NCBI GenBank assembly: GCA_032433595.1
Contig: JASWJB010000048.1
Location: 117,177 to 181,176, forward strand
Direction of reading: 5' to 3'
DNA from: Conoideocrella luteorostrata
Lineage: Eukaryota > Ascomycota > Sordariomycetes > Hypocreales > Clavicipitaceae
Length of the DNA stretch: 64,000 nt
A model generated the notes under the pieces. The model did not search any database. It saw only the letters and a list, made by a program, of their open reading frames with translations, and was not told the DNA's origin. The translations under genes and the position numbers were made by a program. Positions 1 to 10,271 of this stretch are shown one piece after another; position 1 is the first letter of the stretch, and every line of letters starts with the position of its first letter.

Positions 1-1091
1 TAATTTGGCGGGGAAAGTTCTACACTGGACGACTGAACTGCAGACAATGGCGGCAACAAGTTCGATAAGAGTCCACATTATGATATCGACATTGTCCCCT
101 GAAATACACAAAATCAGCGTCAGCGGTCGTGTCAGCCGTACGTAGCCGTAATCAGACCACTCACACGTAGAGTCAACAGTTTTGGCCAAAATCAAGACAT
201 ATTTGACGCGGACAATGCTTGCGATGAAGGTGCTAAACTCAGTTAGCCAATAGCTCCAAGGCCATAAATCGGATCGGCGACCTTACAGTGACCCAATACC
301 GAGCAAGCATGCAATACAAACACGTCTCGCTGTGCTCATCTGCAGCTTCCACAAGCTAGGGACAGGGAGAGCTATCAATATGATGTCATCGACAATGCTT
401 AACCCGGCCCAAGTAAGCCCCGTCGCCGCAGAATTCATACACGAGGCGCGTGGGTCGTGGGTCCAGGCTGCAGATGCCGGTATGCACTGAAAGGCAACAG
501 GAAATATAAAAGCAAGGGCTTTCACAACGAGAAATATAATGCCGTATCGTACTATCAGCCGGAACTTCTCTGACTCAAATATCCGACCGTACAGGAGCAG
601 GATGGAGGCTTTGACCAAGGTAAGGCCAGGGAGGTAGCCAATCTCGGCAACATAAAAAAGCTTCTGCATGTTAGACAAGTTATCATGGAGATTATGTAGT
701 TGCTCGTACAATTCTCAGCGGTATCACCAGATGGGGCTGAAGGTCCCAATAATGCATCCCGTAGCCCAACTTGGCGCCTTGACAAAACAAGTCAGCCCTC
801 TCTCCAATACAACGTAAACGTAAGGGTCGAAGGGCCAGTTACTCACTTGTCATGGCAATCGCGCTTGCCACTACAACCAGCACCTTCGACGATGTCCCTC
901 CTTAGTACTTGTTCACAGAATACACACCATAGATGCTCAGCGCAGTTCATCATACAACTCACCCCAGATACTACGGCACTCCAGTCGTCCCAACCCAAGC
1001 ATCCCACCGAAGCCATTCTTGACCAGCATCTGAGCGACACGACCGGAACGACGAGGGCAATTGAAACCGCAGCAGTCATGATAATATCCAT
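1..1091 (-). CDS. PTH11-like integral membrane protein with fungal rhodopsin domain (3' end outside window)
   Basis: Probable seven-helix plasma-membrane receptor of the fungal rhodopsin-domain (PTH11-like) family; the ligand is unknown. Six exons give one open frame: 1091-963, 883-847, 777-728, 663-287, 232-165 and 98 to below 1. Donors are GTGAGT, GTGAGT, GTGATA, GTAAGG and GTGAGT, and all phases agree. The family signature is clear: helix 1 followed by LGWDDWSAV, then GYGMHYWDL, KLFYVAEI, TLVKASILLLYGRIF, a GIGSL helix and WDNVDIIMWTLIELVAAIVC near the window edge. The apparent frame break near 710 disappears when the 64-nt intron 727-664 is removed, so I see no sign of a pseudogene. The ATG at 1091 leaves almost no extracellular N-terminus, so a small upstream exon may be missing. 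The cytoplasmic tail lies outside the window. Confidence 0.8.
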
Positions 1092-4000
1092 GCTTCGCGA
1101 CGGTATTTGATAGCCGACACATGACTCGGACTTGATATCGATCAAAGCTTCCCGACAAACGCTGTAAGAACCTTGGACAGCAACCTGCCGGTATTCAGAA
1201 CTCACTCACCGAGCTGTTCAGAAAGGAGACACTGCCGCTGCGCACATGTCGATGCATTGGTGAGCAAGCTCGCACTGGCGCAAAAACAATCTCTCAGTAG
1301 CATGGGGCTCTTCGTAGAGCATATTGACTGTACTATGCCATCGGAAAGACAAGACCGCTAGCATTTAGTTTAGTGCCATGTCCCCAGATTTGACTGGCAT
1401 TTCGAGGGCCCAGAGTGGAACTCACGATGCATAGAGGTGCTGTTGCGTAGGAGCTGCTTATCGAGTCCATTTCGGCGCAGGCACTCCGTACGGCTATCGG
1501 GGATTCCAACTCATGCCGTGTTCACCAGACGGTACGAGGAGAGTGCTCCTGCTTGGAGGGAGGAGGAAACCGAAAGATCTATTCGAAGCAAATACGACTC
1601 GAGATTGTCGCGAGGGCGTTACTGCGGAACCGCCTGTGTATATGTGCATTCGCGCCGCGTGCGGAGGGTTCCCGCCTGGACTTGTTCCCGCCCCGTCTTC
1701 TTCTCTGTGATGTGCCCTTCGTCGGCGCCACGATGGGGTCATGCCAGCTAGTCCATTGTGCAACGGCTTCCTAAATTTTGCAGAAATCAGGCATTACTTG
1801 CGGCTAGCGCGACGCTACAAGGATCTGCGCTGCTGCCGTCGAGCCAGGCAGAGGTCCTAGCAACCAAGGGCACTCCATCGCCAATCAACTACTCCTCGAC
1901 TCATGCTCCTAGCCGGAAACCGTTGGGGAAATGACAGGGTCATTGAAGGCCTTTTCGAAGGAAACCGCTCCCAGCCAGGTCCTGCCGCAACACCCGCTAG
2001 CAGCTGGGCAATTTCCCCAGTCCGCGCCGTCGACTGCTCCAGGCCGTTTCGTGTCCTCAGGGCTGGTCCGGCTGAAGGCACCTTGGCGTTGACTAAATTT
2101 CTGGCCAAAAACTACGGAGTATCCGAACTAATCATCGGCGTGAGAGCACGCACTAAGACCATCCGCTTCACTTGCGAAAAGCCTCACTTCCCGGCAGTCG
2201 CTGAGCCCTGACTCGCAACCCCCGCGTTGATCGTCAACCCAGCCACGTTCGTCCAATCTCACCGAGCAGCTCGAAAAAGATGGCCACGACTGCTTAATGC
2301 ATGACCAAAGACACCCATGCTTTATCGAGCAGGGCAGCCGGCATTCCAGGTGCTCCACGCTCCTTATCGTGGTCCTTATTGCCGAGTGACCCGCCCAGTC
2401 AATACTTCCCCTGCACAGCATGGGTCGTGCGTGGCATTTGCAGAATGATGTTGGGGTTTCCCACCGATGGTTTTCATGGGGCGAATAGTGCATCCACGCG
2501 GTGAGAGCATGAAGCTAGTGCAGCCTCGGTAATCCTCCGCCTGCGACCGTCCCCGCCTTGCAAATAAGCACGCGATTGTATCCTACAAGCCCTGTTTATC
2601 GCTACCGCCTCATTCAGGGGAGCCTTTGCCTGTTGAACAGCGATATGTACTCGGTAATTGTACGGAGTACTCCGTAATCCAAAGCAGAACCCCGAGGCTT
2701 GCCCGCCGCCACTGCCGCGATCCACCACGGTGATCCACCGCCCGCCTGTGTCAAAAACCAACGGCACCACGTGTTGCGTGGGCCTGTTTGCTCTGGGCTG
2801 CTCCAGTCTTGGCTGCGGCGCTAACTAGTTAACTAGTTCGTGCTCCGCTCTTGGGCATGATCGGGGCTCTGACCTCGAGAAAGTCTAAGTTCCGTCTCAA
2901 TTAAATGAAAAAGAGCTAAAATTATTATATTAATAAATCTAGTGTGGTCCTACGAGGGGTTGCATTTAACATTTGCGAAAGGAATACGGAGTAGCAATGC
3001 GCATGTACGTACAACAAGCTCCGTCTTGCACCTGTCTCGACGGGCGACTCGACAAGCTGCCTAAGGCAGGAAAGAATAAGCACTAAGCGTGAGGGGATTC
3101 GGAGGGTCTGTCAGGAGAAATTCTGCATCTGGCAAACCAAGGTTCATGAAGGCTTGTTACTGGCGCACATAAATGACAACATGTTATGAAAGATAGTTAA
3201 TGCACTCTACTCAATGTCGCCGACTGAGGCAAGAGAACAAGCTCCTTAAGCGCAACCTTCGAATAGCTCCCGTATGATCCGAATATGGCGCTTAATTGTA
3301 GGAAGCACAGGGGCTTCGGGTGACGAGGGTATCGATACCGAAAGGTGAAGCAAAACAATGTGCAATACAATTCAATTCATTCGTGACTATCTAAAGGAGA
3401 GGAGAAGACGATGAAGAGTATCTATGCCCGCAAGGTATATAAGAAGCGCGTCAGGGTTACCACGTGACGTGCCCGCGTGCCTTGACGGGATATTCCAACA
3501 TCGTCATCTTCGAAGCCACAAGGGTTCTTTTGCTCGTTTACGAAATCAACGATCGGCAAGTACGGTAAGATTGTATCATTGTTTAAACAGAAGTTTGCCG
3601 AAGGATTGGCCCAATCTTCAAAGTCGGGTTTTAACTTTGGAGTCCATGGGAGAAGAGTATCCAAGGTATTGAAGAATAATAAATCTTCTTAAAATAGAGT
3701 AATTCCACTGGTTATTTTTTTATAGCTTCAGTGCTAAAGTAATCATCATAGAGCAGATTGCTTATGCTGCTATTATAATTAAGCTTCGCAATCAAGGGGT
3801 TCATGGCGGGGATCTCAGGCAGAAATGCTCTGTCTATATTGCTGAGCCCGAGTTAACTAAGTTAACAATAAAGAAAGATGCTTCTATCCCAGTAAAGCAA
3901 GCGGGAGCAATCCAACCAGAAAATAGTAAAGGATTAGAAAGAGATAGAGTATTTTGTATACGGTGTCTAGTTACCTTCTGGGGGCCTGCTTCGGTAACTG

Positions 4001-4647
4001 TGTTCGTGACTCAGAAATAAAAAGGGGTAAGAAGTTTATTTAAAGGAGCAGAACAGCTGGGCCTTTTTATATTCACTCGATAGGCAAGCCGGTCATTATG
4101 TCAGCATATTCCAAATACGAAAACCTCCGCTGAACACAGAAGGGTTGCTGCAGTGTCTGCGTTCAGGGCAGGCAGGAGAGGGCTGACTGAGAGAGCAGAC
4201 GAGCTGGTCGAGAGGAGGCGTTATGGCCACTGGTGACTTGCACGGGTTTGCAGGATTACAGGGGGGTTTGCCAAAAAAATACAGGGGGCTGCAACGTTTT
4301 GCGTGACTACTACGAACTGCAACACAAACGCGGAGTATTACAAACTGCAACACGATTGCGGACTGCAACACAACCACTGCCACGAATACCATCATACGGC
4401 GTCTGACTGCATGCAACACGCCGACTGCGCAGTCTTCTCTGGTCTGCGCCTGCTCCTGCTGCCAGTCCCGCAAAGGCCGTCAGCCCTCTGCGGAAACGCC
4501 AGCATCCCCTGTGCCCCTTGCCTCAAGCAGCTTGAAGCACCCCGCGCATTCACAACAGTCCCTGACGCGCTGCGTTTCGATCCAATCCACGAAATACGCA
4601 AGGCTGAAGATGAAATATACATTGTCTGCTGAGCTGCCGAAGCAGGC
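1092..4647. other. gene-poor spacer, 3.6 kb
   Basis: No convincing gene was seen. Both strands carry only short overlapping frames without family motifs or a consistent splice pattern. It contains a perfect 16-bp palindrome TACGGAGTACTCCGTA at 2661-2676 and further single copies near 2113 and 2983. An AT-rich stretch lies at about 3660-4080. Within it a frame stays open for roughly 95 codons on the plus strand (about 3720-4018); it matches nothing I know and could be a transposon relic. Confidence 0.5.
4311..4376. repeat. imperfect tandem repeat with core ACTGCAACAC
   Basis: The core aactgcaacac occurs three times within 66 bases, separated by cgcgg/tgcgg spacers, giving a unit of about 26-28 bp. 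Related ctgc/caacac fragments continue to about 4430. It lies just beyond the 3' end of the kinase-like gene. Confidence 0.6.
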
Positions 4648-5802
4648 CTAGTCTTCGCTGTCTTTGCTGTCTTCGCTGTCTAGGCTGTTGAGCAAGTCTT
4701 CCACAGGTGCGCACAGCTCAATATACTCGCCGTCAAACCGCGTAGAGGGCGTGAATTCCCAAGGCAGAGGAAGAGGTCCTTTGTACCTCTTCCCCTTCTT
4801 CCCTTTTGCCCTGGAGATGTGCGTCGTCATCACGTAGCCCACGGCCCCCTCCTCGTTCCTCTGGGACTTGTATGCTCGCCAAACTTCGTCGGAATCGGAC
4901 GGGTCGCGGAACTTGCACTGGGCAAAGTCCAAGAAGAAAACCTTGTAGGAGGAGTCCTCGCCCTCCTCGCCTACTCGTTGGACAAGAATATTTCTTGTCT
5001 GGATGTCAGAGTTAATAAAGTCGCTATCAGTAATCTTCCTGACTATCTCAATGGCCTGGTCGCAAATGGGCGCCCAGTCCGACTCTGGCGTCTTTGTGAC
5101 AATTTCATTCAGAGGAAAGCCCGAGATATATTCCATGAGAATGCCTCTCACTTCGGTGTACTGGGTAAGGCTCTCGACTGAGCTCCCGTTTGCTGGTCCA
5201 TCTAGACCCTGCGGCGGGGTTGAGGCCAACCGGACATCTGCAAAGAGTGTTGGGACATGGACGCCTTGCATCTCAATGAGGCGGTTGTATATCTCAAGCT
5301 CAACTTCATGACACAGGGTACACCTGACGTGAAAGTATGCCTCCCGCTTCGGCACATCCCATTTGCCAGATTTCCATGTCCCATTCTTATCAATATGCTT
5401 TAGGAACCGGGGCATGGAGCCCTGGCGCACAAAGTCAATAAATTGATCTTCGCTTGCGCGAGTCGCCGCACCTGTCTCCTTGAACTCCCGCAGCTGAGTA
5501 GAGAACTGACGGTCGTACATTTTCAAGACCATTATTGGGGCTGGGGTAGTTAGGGCTACTGGTGCAGTTTGCTCTTCTTCCTGCTCCAGCTGAACTATGA
5601 GAGCAACAGACATTGTTGAAGGCTCAAAGATATCAATAATCTTGACCCGGCGTGTCAAGGGCTCCCTGACATCAAGAATCCCGGCCCGCAGCTCTCTGGC
5701 GCGGTCACTTAGCTGCAGTTCGCTTTTGCTGTCAGGACTACGCATTTCAAGGGTCAAGATGCTGCCCTTGACATACGGACTGCAGCACGTAATAGTTAGC
5801 AT
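4648..5802 (-). CDS. fungal protein kinase-like protein (possible pseudokinase)
   Basis: An open frame encodes about 360-385 residues of the kinase-like phosphotransferase family that is expanded in filamentous fungi. Visible parts are an N-terminal LTLEMR region, PIMVLKMYDRQFSTQLREF holding the likely ATP-site lysine, ILMEYISGFPL as hinge, SDIQTRNILV in the place of the catalytic loop (Asp and Asn present, His and Arg absent), and FLDFAQCKF where DFG is expected. The C-terminus is an acidic Asp-Ser-Glu tail. The start is uncertain: ATGs lie at 5802 and 5745, and the frame runs upstream without stop to 6243. A TACTAAC-like branch site and CTGCAG near 5775 suggest an upstream coding exon that I could not join in phase. 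The activity, if any, and the substrate are unknown. Confidence 0.6.
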   Translation of the reverse strand: MLTITCCSPYVKGSILTLEMRSPDSKSELQLSDRARELRAGILDVREPLTRRVKIIDIFEPSTMSVALIVQLEQEEEQTAPVALTTPAPIMVLKMYDRQFSTQLREFKETGAATRASEDQFIDFVRQGSMPRFLKHIDKNGTWKSGKWDVPKREAYFHVRCTLCHEVELEIYNRLIEMQGVHVPTLFADVRLASTPPQGLDGPANGSSVESLTQYTEVRGILMEYISGFPLNEIVTKTPESDWAPICDQAIEIVRKITDSDFINSDIQTRNILVQRVGEEGEDSSYKVFFLDFAQCKFRDPSDSDEVWRAYKSQRNEEGAVGYVMTTHISRAKGKKGKRYKGPLPLPWEFTPSTRFDGEYIELCAPVEDLLNSLDSEDSKDSED

Positions 5803-5820
5803 ACTGAATTGCAGGAAGAA

Positions 5821-6014
5821 GGCGCATGCATGCACGCATGCATATATGTGTACCTTTGGAGTGGCTCGGCCATTTGCATAAATAATGGTGGGAGAGTGTT
5901 GTTGCTGCAGCGAAATAAAGTGTCGTAGGAGGTTGAGTTTCAAATCCAGTAAAAAGTAAGGCCTGGTACTTTCGCAAGTGTAAAACAAGGCAAGTCGTAG
6001 TCGTAGTCGTAGCA
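5821..6014. repeat. simple-sequence tracts upstream of kinase-like gene
   Basis: A GCATGCATGCACGCATGCAT tract begins near 5823, and a four-fold TCGTAG repeat lies at about 5994-6012. On the minus strand the second tract would read as alternating Leu-Arg codons if the upstream frame is translated. Confidence 0.6.
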
Positions 6015-6839
6015 GTGATAGATAATGCTCCCAAGTCAAGCATGCCATGGCGGGGATGTCATCGCCCACTTTCACGTGACAGTATACAATAATAGAATAC
6101 GGAGTACATTTGCTTGAATAGGCACGGGCCAACACCCTAAATAAAAATAAGCAACGCGGCGCGCGCCAACCTTCTGTTTTCTGCTCCTTCTGTCTCTCGC
6201 AACGATATCGGCCCCGCTCCGAGTTCCGAGCTACGTACGTCACTCAGGCGGCGTCCAAAGCCGGCATATACCCTTTTCGTTCTTTAGTTCGGGGCTGTGT
6301 TTCCAACCCCAAGGTTCCCCCCCCAACCAAGCTTCATTTAGAGTGTCTCATACAATAGCGCCAGCATTTACTAATACCGTACTCCGTAGTAAAAAGCTGT
6401 TATTACTGTGCCCGACATGGGTAATGCTTACTGCTACATCTGTACGGAATACTTACCGATCGGCAGCTTGCATGGCCAACCGCATCATTGATACGTCATA
6501 CGCCGTACCTCGCTGGCAGAGCCCTGAGTCGTGCTACGTACGGGTGGTAGGCGTACCGCACCGTCCGGGCATGGTTCAGGCAGCACAACATGTCTCAGAT
6601 CAAACACATGAATAAGCTTACGCGCGGAGGAGCGTAGCAAAAAGGCCATGCATGGATGCGAATTCCCTCAACAAGTAACCGCCCGGGTTGATCCGAAGCA
6701 AAAATACAAATTTCAGTTACCTTCTTACGTGAGAAGTCGACTAAGCCCAGAATGCCCAGGAACAGGTCAGCGTCGATCCCTTTGATCAAGCAGAGCAGCA
6801 CTCAGATTTGTTTGCGAGCACACCTTGATAGTTGTGTAG

Positions 6840-6995
6840 ACTCACATGGAGAAGTCAGCACAGCCTTAGCAGGGCTCCCCAGGAAGAGGTGAAGGGGTAT
6901 TGATTGCTCTCACTCACATAGAGAAGTCAGCATAGCCTCAGCAGGAGAGGTGAAGGGGTACTGATTGCTCTTACTCACGTGGAGAAGTCATCAAA
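6840..6995. repeat. tandem repeat, about 62-71 bp unit, 2.4 copies, upstream of secreted-protein gene
   Basis: Copy 1 (6840-6910) and copy 2 (about 6912-6972) share ACTCACAT-GAGAAGTCAGCA-AGCCT-AGCAGG, AGAGGTGAAGGGGTA and TGATTGCTCT; copy 2 lacks about 10 bp. Copy 3 (from 6973) is truncated after ACTCACGTGGAGAAGTCA. A weaker relative, TTACGTGAGAAGTCGAC, lies at about 6724. The array ends about 255 bp before the start codon of the secreted-protein gene at 7250 and about 80 bp before its TATA-like sequence, so it may be a repeated regulatory element. That function is inference. Confidence 0.75.
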
Positions 6996-7076
6996 GGCCC
7001 GAATTGCGTTGTAGCACTCTTGTCGAGCACAGAGTACGCCGTGCTGCTGCTAAAGATTGCTAGGCAGCTAAGAGCC

Positions 7077-7092
7077 CATAAAGTATATAATC
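7077..7092 (+). promoter_or_regulatory. TATA-like element of secreted-protein gene
   Basis: The sequence cataaagtatataatc lies about 160 bp before the ATG at 7250. It is followed by a pyrimidine- and CATCA-rich leader typical of highly expressed fungal genes (catctagtcaatatcaaaatcatc, then cactctacacatc). The transcription start is not known. Confidence 0.45.
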
Positions 7093-7249
7093 CGTTGAAC
7101 CCGCCAGCATCTAGTCAATATCAAAATCATCTTCTCATAGTCATCAATACTTGAGTGTCTCATCAGATACTATTTCATACAACATACTCACTCTACACAT
7201 CTTTCAACTCCTCTCATAAACCAACCACGTCAGAAAACCCGCAGTAACC

Positions 7250-7834
7250 ATGAAGTTTAGCAAAGCCACCTCTATTCTCTTCTTCTGCGCCTCAGCCGCT
7301 AGCGCCTGGCGCCTGCCCGTGCCGGTTGGTGAGCGCAGCGTCGGCGTTTTGCAGGACGAGGCTCTCGCCAAGCGCACTGCCGCTGAGGTCGGGTTTGATG
7401 ACCTTGAACGCCGCGAGGCTCCAGCCGAACTGGAGTTGCCGCCCACGACTGAGGAGTTCGATGCCGTTGAACGCCGCGATACTGTGAAGGACGCTGAGAA
7501 GGAGATTCTCCAATATCTCCGCAACATTAACACCCGCGACATCGGCGGGCCGTCATCGTGGCCTACAGCGAAGTGGGAGGACCTTCACGGCGACAAGAAG
7601 TCCGATTTCGACGGCAAGTATGTTTGCCAGGTCAAAAAGTCTGGTAACAAATATGAGGCTCGCGTCGTTGCCCACAAGGATGTTCCGAAGAAATTCAAGA
7701 AAGATCATGTCTTTAAGACCACTACTGTTAAAGCATGCAAGGACAAAAAGGGCAAGGAGACACCTCCCAACTATGGCCGTGCTGTTCACTACCTGAGGAA
7801 GGCCTTCGGTGGTGAAAAGCCTCCCAAGTGCTAA
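7250..7834 (+). CDS. small secreted protein with Kex2-type sites, effector-like
   Basis: A single-exon gene encodes 194 residues. Residues 1-19 form a signal peptide (hydrophobic SILFFCASAASA, cleavage likely before Trp20). The following acidic propeptide has three dibasic sites of Kex2 type: AKR at about 42, ERR at about 55 and ERR at about 75. The last two sit in near-repeats FDDLERRE and FDAVERRD. The C-terminal part, from about 105, is strongly lysine-rich and has three cysteines (YVCQV, KACKD and the final Cys194), so at least one is unpaired. I recognise no family. The layout fits a protein matured in the Golgi and exported, such as an effector or antimicrobial protein, but function is unknown. 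The ATG is preceded by gtaacc and is the first Met of the frame. Upstream DNA carries the tandem repeats at 6840-6995. Confidence 0.85.
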   Translation: MKFSKATSILFFCASAASAWRLPVPVGERSVGVLQDEALAKRTAAEVGFDDLERREAPAELELPPTTEEFDAVERRDTVKDAEKEILQYLRNINTRDIGGPSSWPTAKWEDLHGDKKSDFDGKYVCQVKKSGNKYEARVVAHKDVPKKFKKDHVFKTTTVKACKDKKGKETPPNYGRAVHYLRKAFGGEKPPKC

Positions 7835-9306
7835 ACAGCCACGGCGACGCCAACGTTTGCGCGGTCCCAGATAAGGTGTAGGATATTCGGAGCCGCTGGG
7901 GCCCCAAACAGCGTTTTGTTACGAGAAACAGGAGGGGTTGGGGTAGTGGTGAGCCGTGGCCAGTGACAAAGGGGTTATTTTGCAGAGATAGATTACCACG
8001 CTCGTTGCTCAGTTTCAAAATACATGTCCCCTTGTGCATCCATCATGTGGTGCGAGGAGCAGTTCTACGCTTACATTTTCTCGATTTCCTTGAACTGCAT
8101 TTCCCGCGCGCTCACGTGTACTGCCGCCGTAGACAGCGTAATGAACTTGAGTTAGCTGGTATAAATGTACTATCCTGAGATTGCACGTCTGAATGACTGT
8201 AATATAGACGATCATGGCAAAAAACTATTGTTTCTTCCGCGCGAGCTGAGGAAAGAGTATATCAATACCTTGCGAGGGTGCTACTAATGAGGCTGCTGCT
8301 AAAGGGGGCTTTGTTACCCGACAATGCTGCTGCTGAGGATGGTGCTGCTGCTGGTAATGCTACTGCTGATGCTTCTGCTGACAAAGGCACTTTGGTGGAT
8401 TGCGCTATCTGGTTGTTGCAACCATGATCTCGCCAAGGGCTTCGTTAGGCGATGTAGGTAAGTCCAACGCAGCTTGTCCCACCGATAATTAAGTTATTAT
8501 AGTAATTATGCGGCCCCGCTAATATCTCCGCGTCTAGCCCCGTCTCCACGTTCTGTTTATGAATGGACCTTGTAATTATAGTAATATTGTGGTCGGTCGG
8601 TATAATATGCTTATTGCGAGTCTTATGATAGGAATCGTCAGATATATGGGCGGATTAGTCATGCCGCAAGTGGAACCTACAAGACCCTTTTCTGTACGGA
8701 ATAGCTAGACTAGACATTATTATCATCGACAGTAACAACACATACTCCGCTTGCAATTCCAGCACCGCAGCAGCGAGGCTGCCGCCGCCTCCCGACGAGG
8801 GTATATTTATGGATCCCCATTAATCAATGTAAGATCATTAAATGATTTGCATCTCTTATAATTGTAATTTATGTTGCCTTTTTAGCGATTATTAAGGCCT
8901 GCCCCGTACGGAACGATAAAATTGTTGTTGATGAATTTGACCATTTTGGGATGGGGAAGGCATTCGGCCAGACCACGGGGTGACGAAACAACGCGGAAGA
9001 TACGGATTTGACGTGCACCTACCCGGCAATAGAGCAATAGATCCACGCTACATCTACCTGTCGGACATGCAATGTGGCGTCAGCAGCCTGAAGCATCATC
9101 AACAGTGACTCAGTCGCCAGCATCTTAATCTGCCCGTCTGCCCGTCTGCTCGCTGGTTTACATGTAAGAAATGAGTTATATTGTCCGACATGCTTCCCTA
9201 TATTCTCTTGAGGTAAAAGCACATACCGCATAATAATAAGAGAAGACCTGCCTGAGTAAAGTGGCGGAGCATCTTCAGACCTTGTGTTCTTTCTAGGCTA
9301 CAACAG
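7835..9306. other. gene-poor spacer, 1.5 kb
   Basis: This holds the 3' sides of the secreted-protein gene (plus) and the hydrolase gene (minus). No gene was recognised. An imperfect GCT/GCTGCTGCT tract at about 8285-8400 could encode an alanine-rich peptide of about 46 residues starting at 8287, but no supporting feature was seen. AT-rich blocks lie near 8490-8530 and 8820-8930. Confidence 0.5.
8285..8400. repeat. degenerate GCT trinucleotide repeat
   Basis: Clusters of gctgctgct alternate with gatggt, aatgctact and gatgcttct, giving a period of three over about 115 bases. It is probably a decayed microsatellite. Confidence 0.55.
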
Positions 9307-10271
9307 CTAATTGCCACTGATAAAAGCACTCAGGTGCTGCATGTACTGCTCTCGCTTATCTACATGTGAAAAATGCGCTGCATTATCTAGCCTAATCCAC
9401 TTCACCTTTTCAATATGATCGAAAAAGGGTTGCATTGCTACATCCTGAGCCTCGTCCTGCACTCCATTCATCAGCAGCGTCGGGACCCTAATCTTGTGCA
9501 GCTGCGGGATAATCGTCCAATTCCGGAGCGAGCCTGTAATTGATAGCTCACTCGCGCCGTACCTGGCTGTTATTAGCAATATTAACACTATTCCCAGACC
9601 GTTACTACTTACATAGTTCCATAGGTAGTTGGGTCTGCTGCAAACCAGTCAAGGGCGGCTTGGACTTCGGGCGCTGGCCACGGTCGCGCAAGGCTTAGGT
9701 GTCGCTTGTAGAAGAGTTCAATAGCAGCTTGATACTCAGGGCTTGTAAAGTTGCCCGTCTTATCCCCTTTATCAAGAATAGCTTGTTCGTGTTTCGGTAG
9801 ACGGTGTCTTAGTGCAGTGATACCAGCACGCCAGACATCCATGCTTGCTAAGCTATTCGAGATAACTAGGCGCCGAAGATAAGAGCTCGCAGGTGTTACA
9901 GCCCATTCAGCAGCAAGCATACCACCCCAGGAGTGGCCATATAGATCAATAGGTCGGGAATCAAGACCCAAGTGGCCAAGAAGATTGTTAAGCTCGCTCT
10001 TGAAAAGGTCCACAGACCAAAAGCCCTCATCGCCGTTCTTCCCGGGTAAGTGTGTTGATTTACCATTGCCAAGTTGGTCATAGAAGACCAGTGGCACGGA
10101 AAGGTCTATCAGCGGAAGAAGATAATCGTGACAAGCCCCCGGGCCCCCATGTAGGATAACCAGCGGCGTCTTGTCTGGGCTTTGGAGATCGCCAACCGTC
10201 CTGTACCATGTGTGGCACGGCTCAAGCAAGCCTGGCACGTTAAAGACGACCGTTCCCTCTGATATTGCCAT
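9307..10271 (-). CDS. alpha/beta hydrolase, proline iminopeptidase-like
   Basis: Two exons, 10271-9613 and 9562-9307, are joined across a GTAAGT...CCAG intron and encode 304 residues, the usual length for this family. It resembles proline iminopeptidase or amino-acid amidase type hydrolases (peptidase S33), which release N-terminal residues or hydrolyse small amides. The oxyanion motif LHGGPGACHDYL is at about 40-51, the nucleophile elbow GHSWGG at about 114-119, the likely acid Asp in NGVQDEAQD in exon 2, and the catalytic His in AAHFSH near the end. The first 30 residues (VPGLLEPCHTWYR) match the cytoplasmic forms, and there is no signal peptide. No neighbouring gene suggests a pathway. The true substrate cannot be read from sequence. 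Confidence 0.85.

Noticed and set aside
555..785. Apparent frameshift in the PTH11-like gene
   Set aside because: Removing the 64-nt intron 727-664 (GTGATA...CTAACATGCAG) joins DLQPHL to KLFYVAEI in phase, so no frame break is needed.
3422..4018. Open frames on both strands, one of about 95 codons in AT-rich DNA
   Set aside because: No start, family motif or splice support. The strands compete, and similarity to transposon proteins could not be confirmed.
8287..8427. Alanine-rich 46-codon frame
   Set aside because: It is created by GCT repeats and has no other support.
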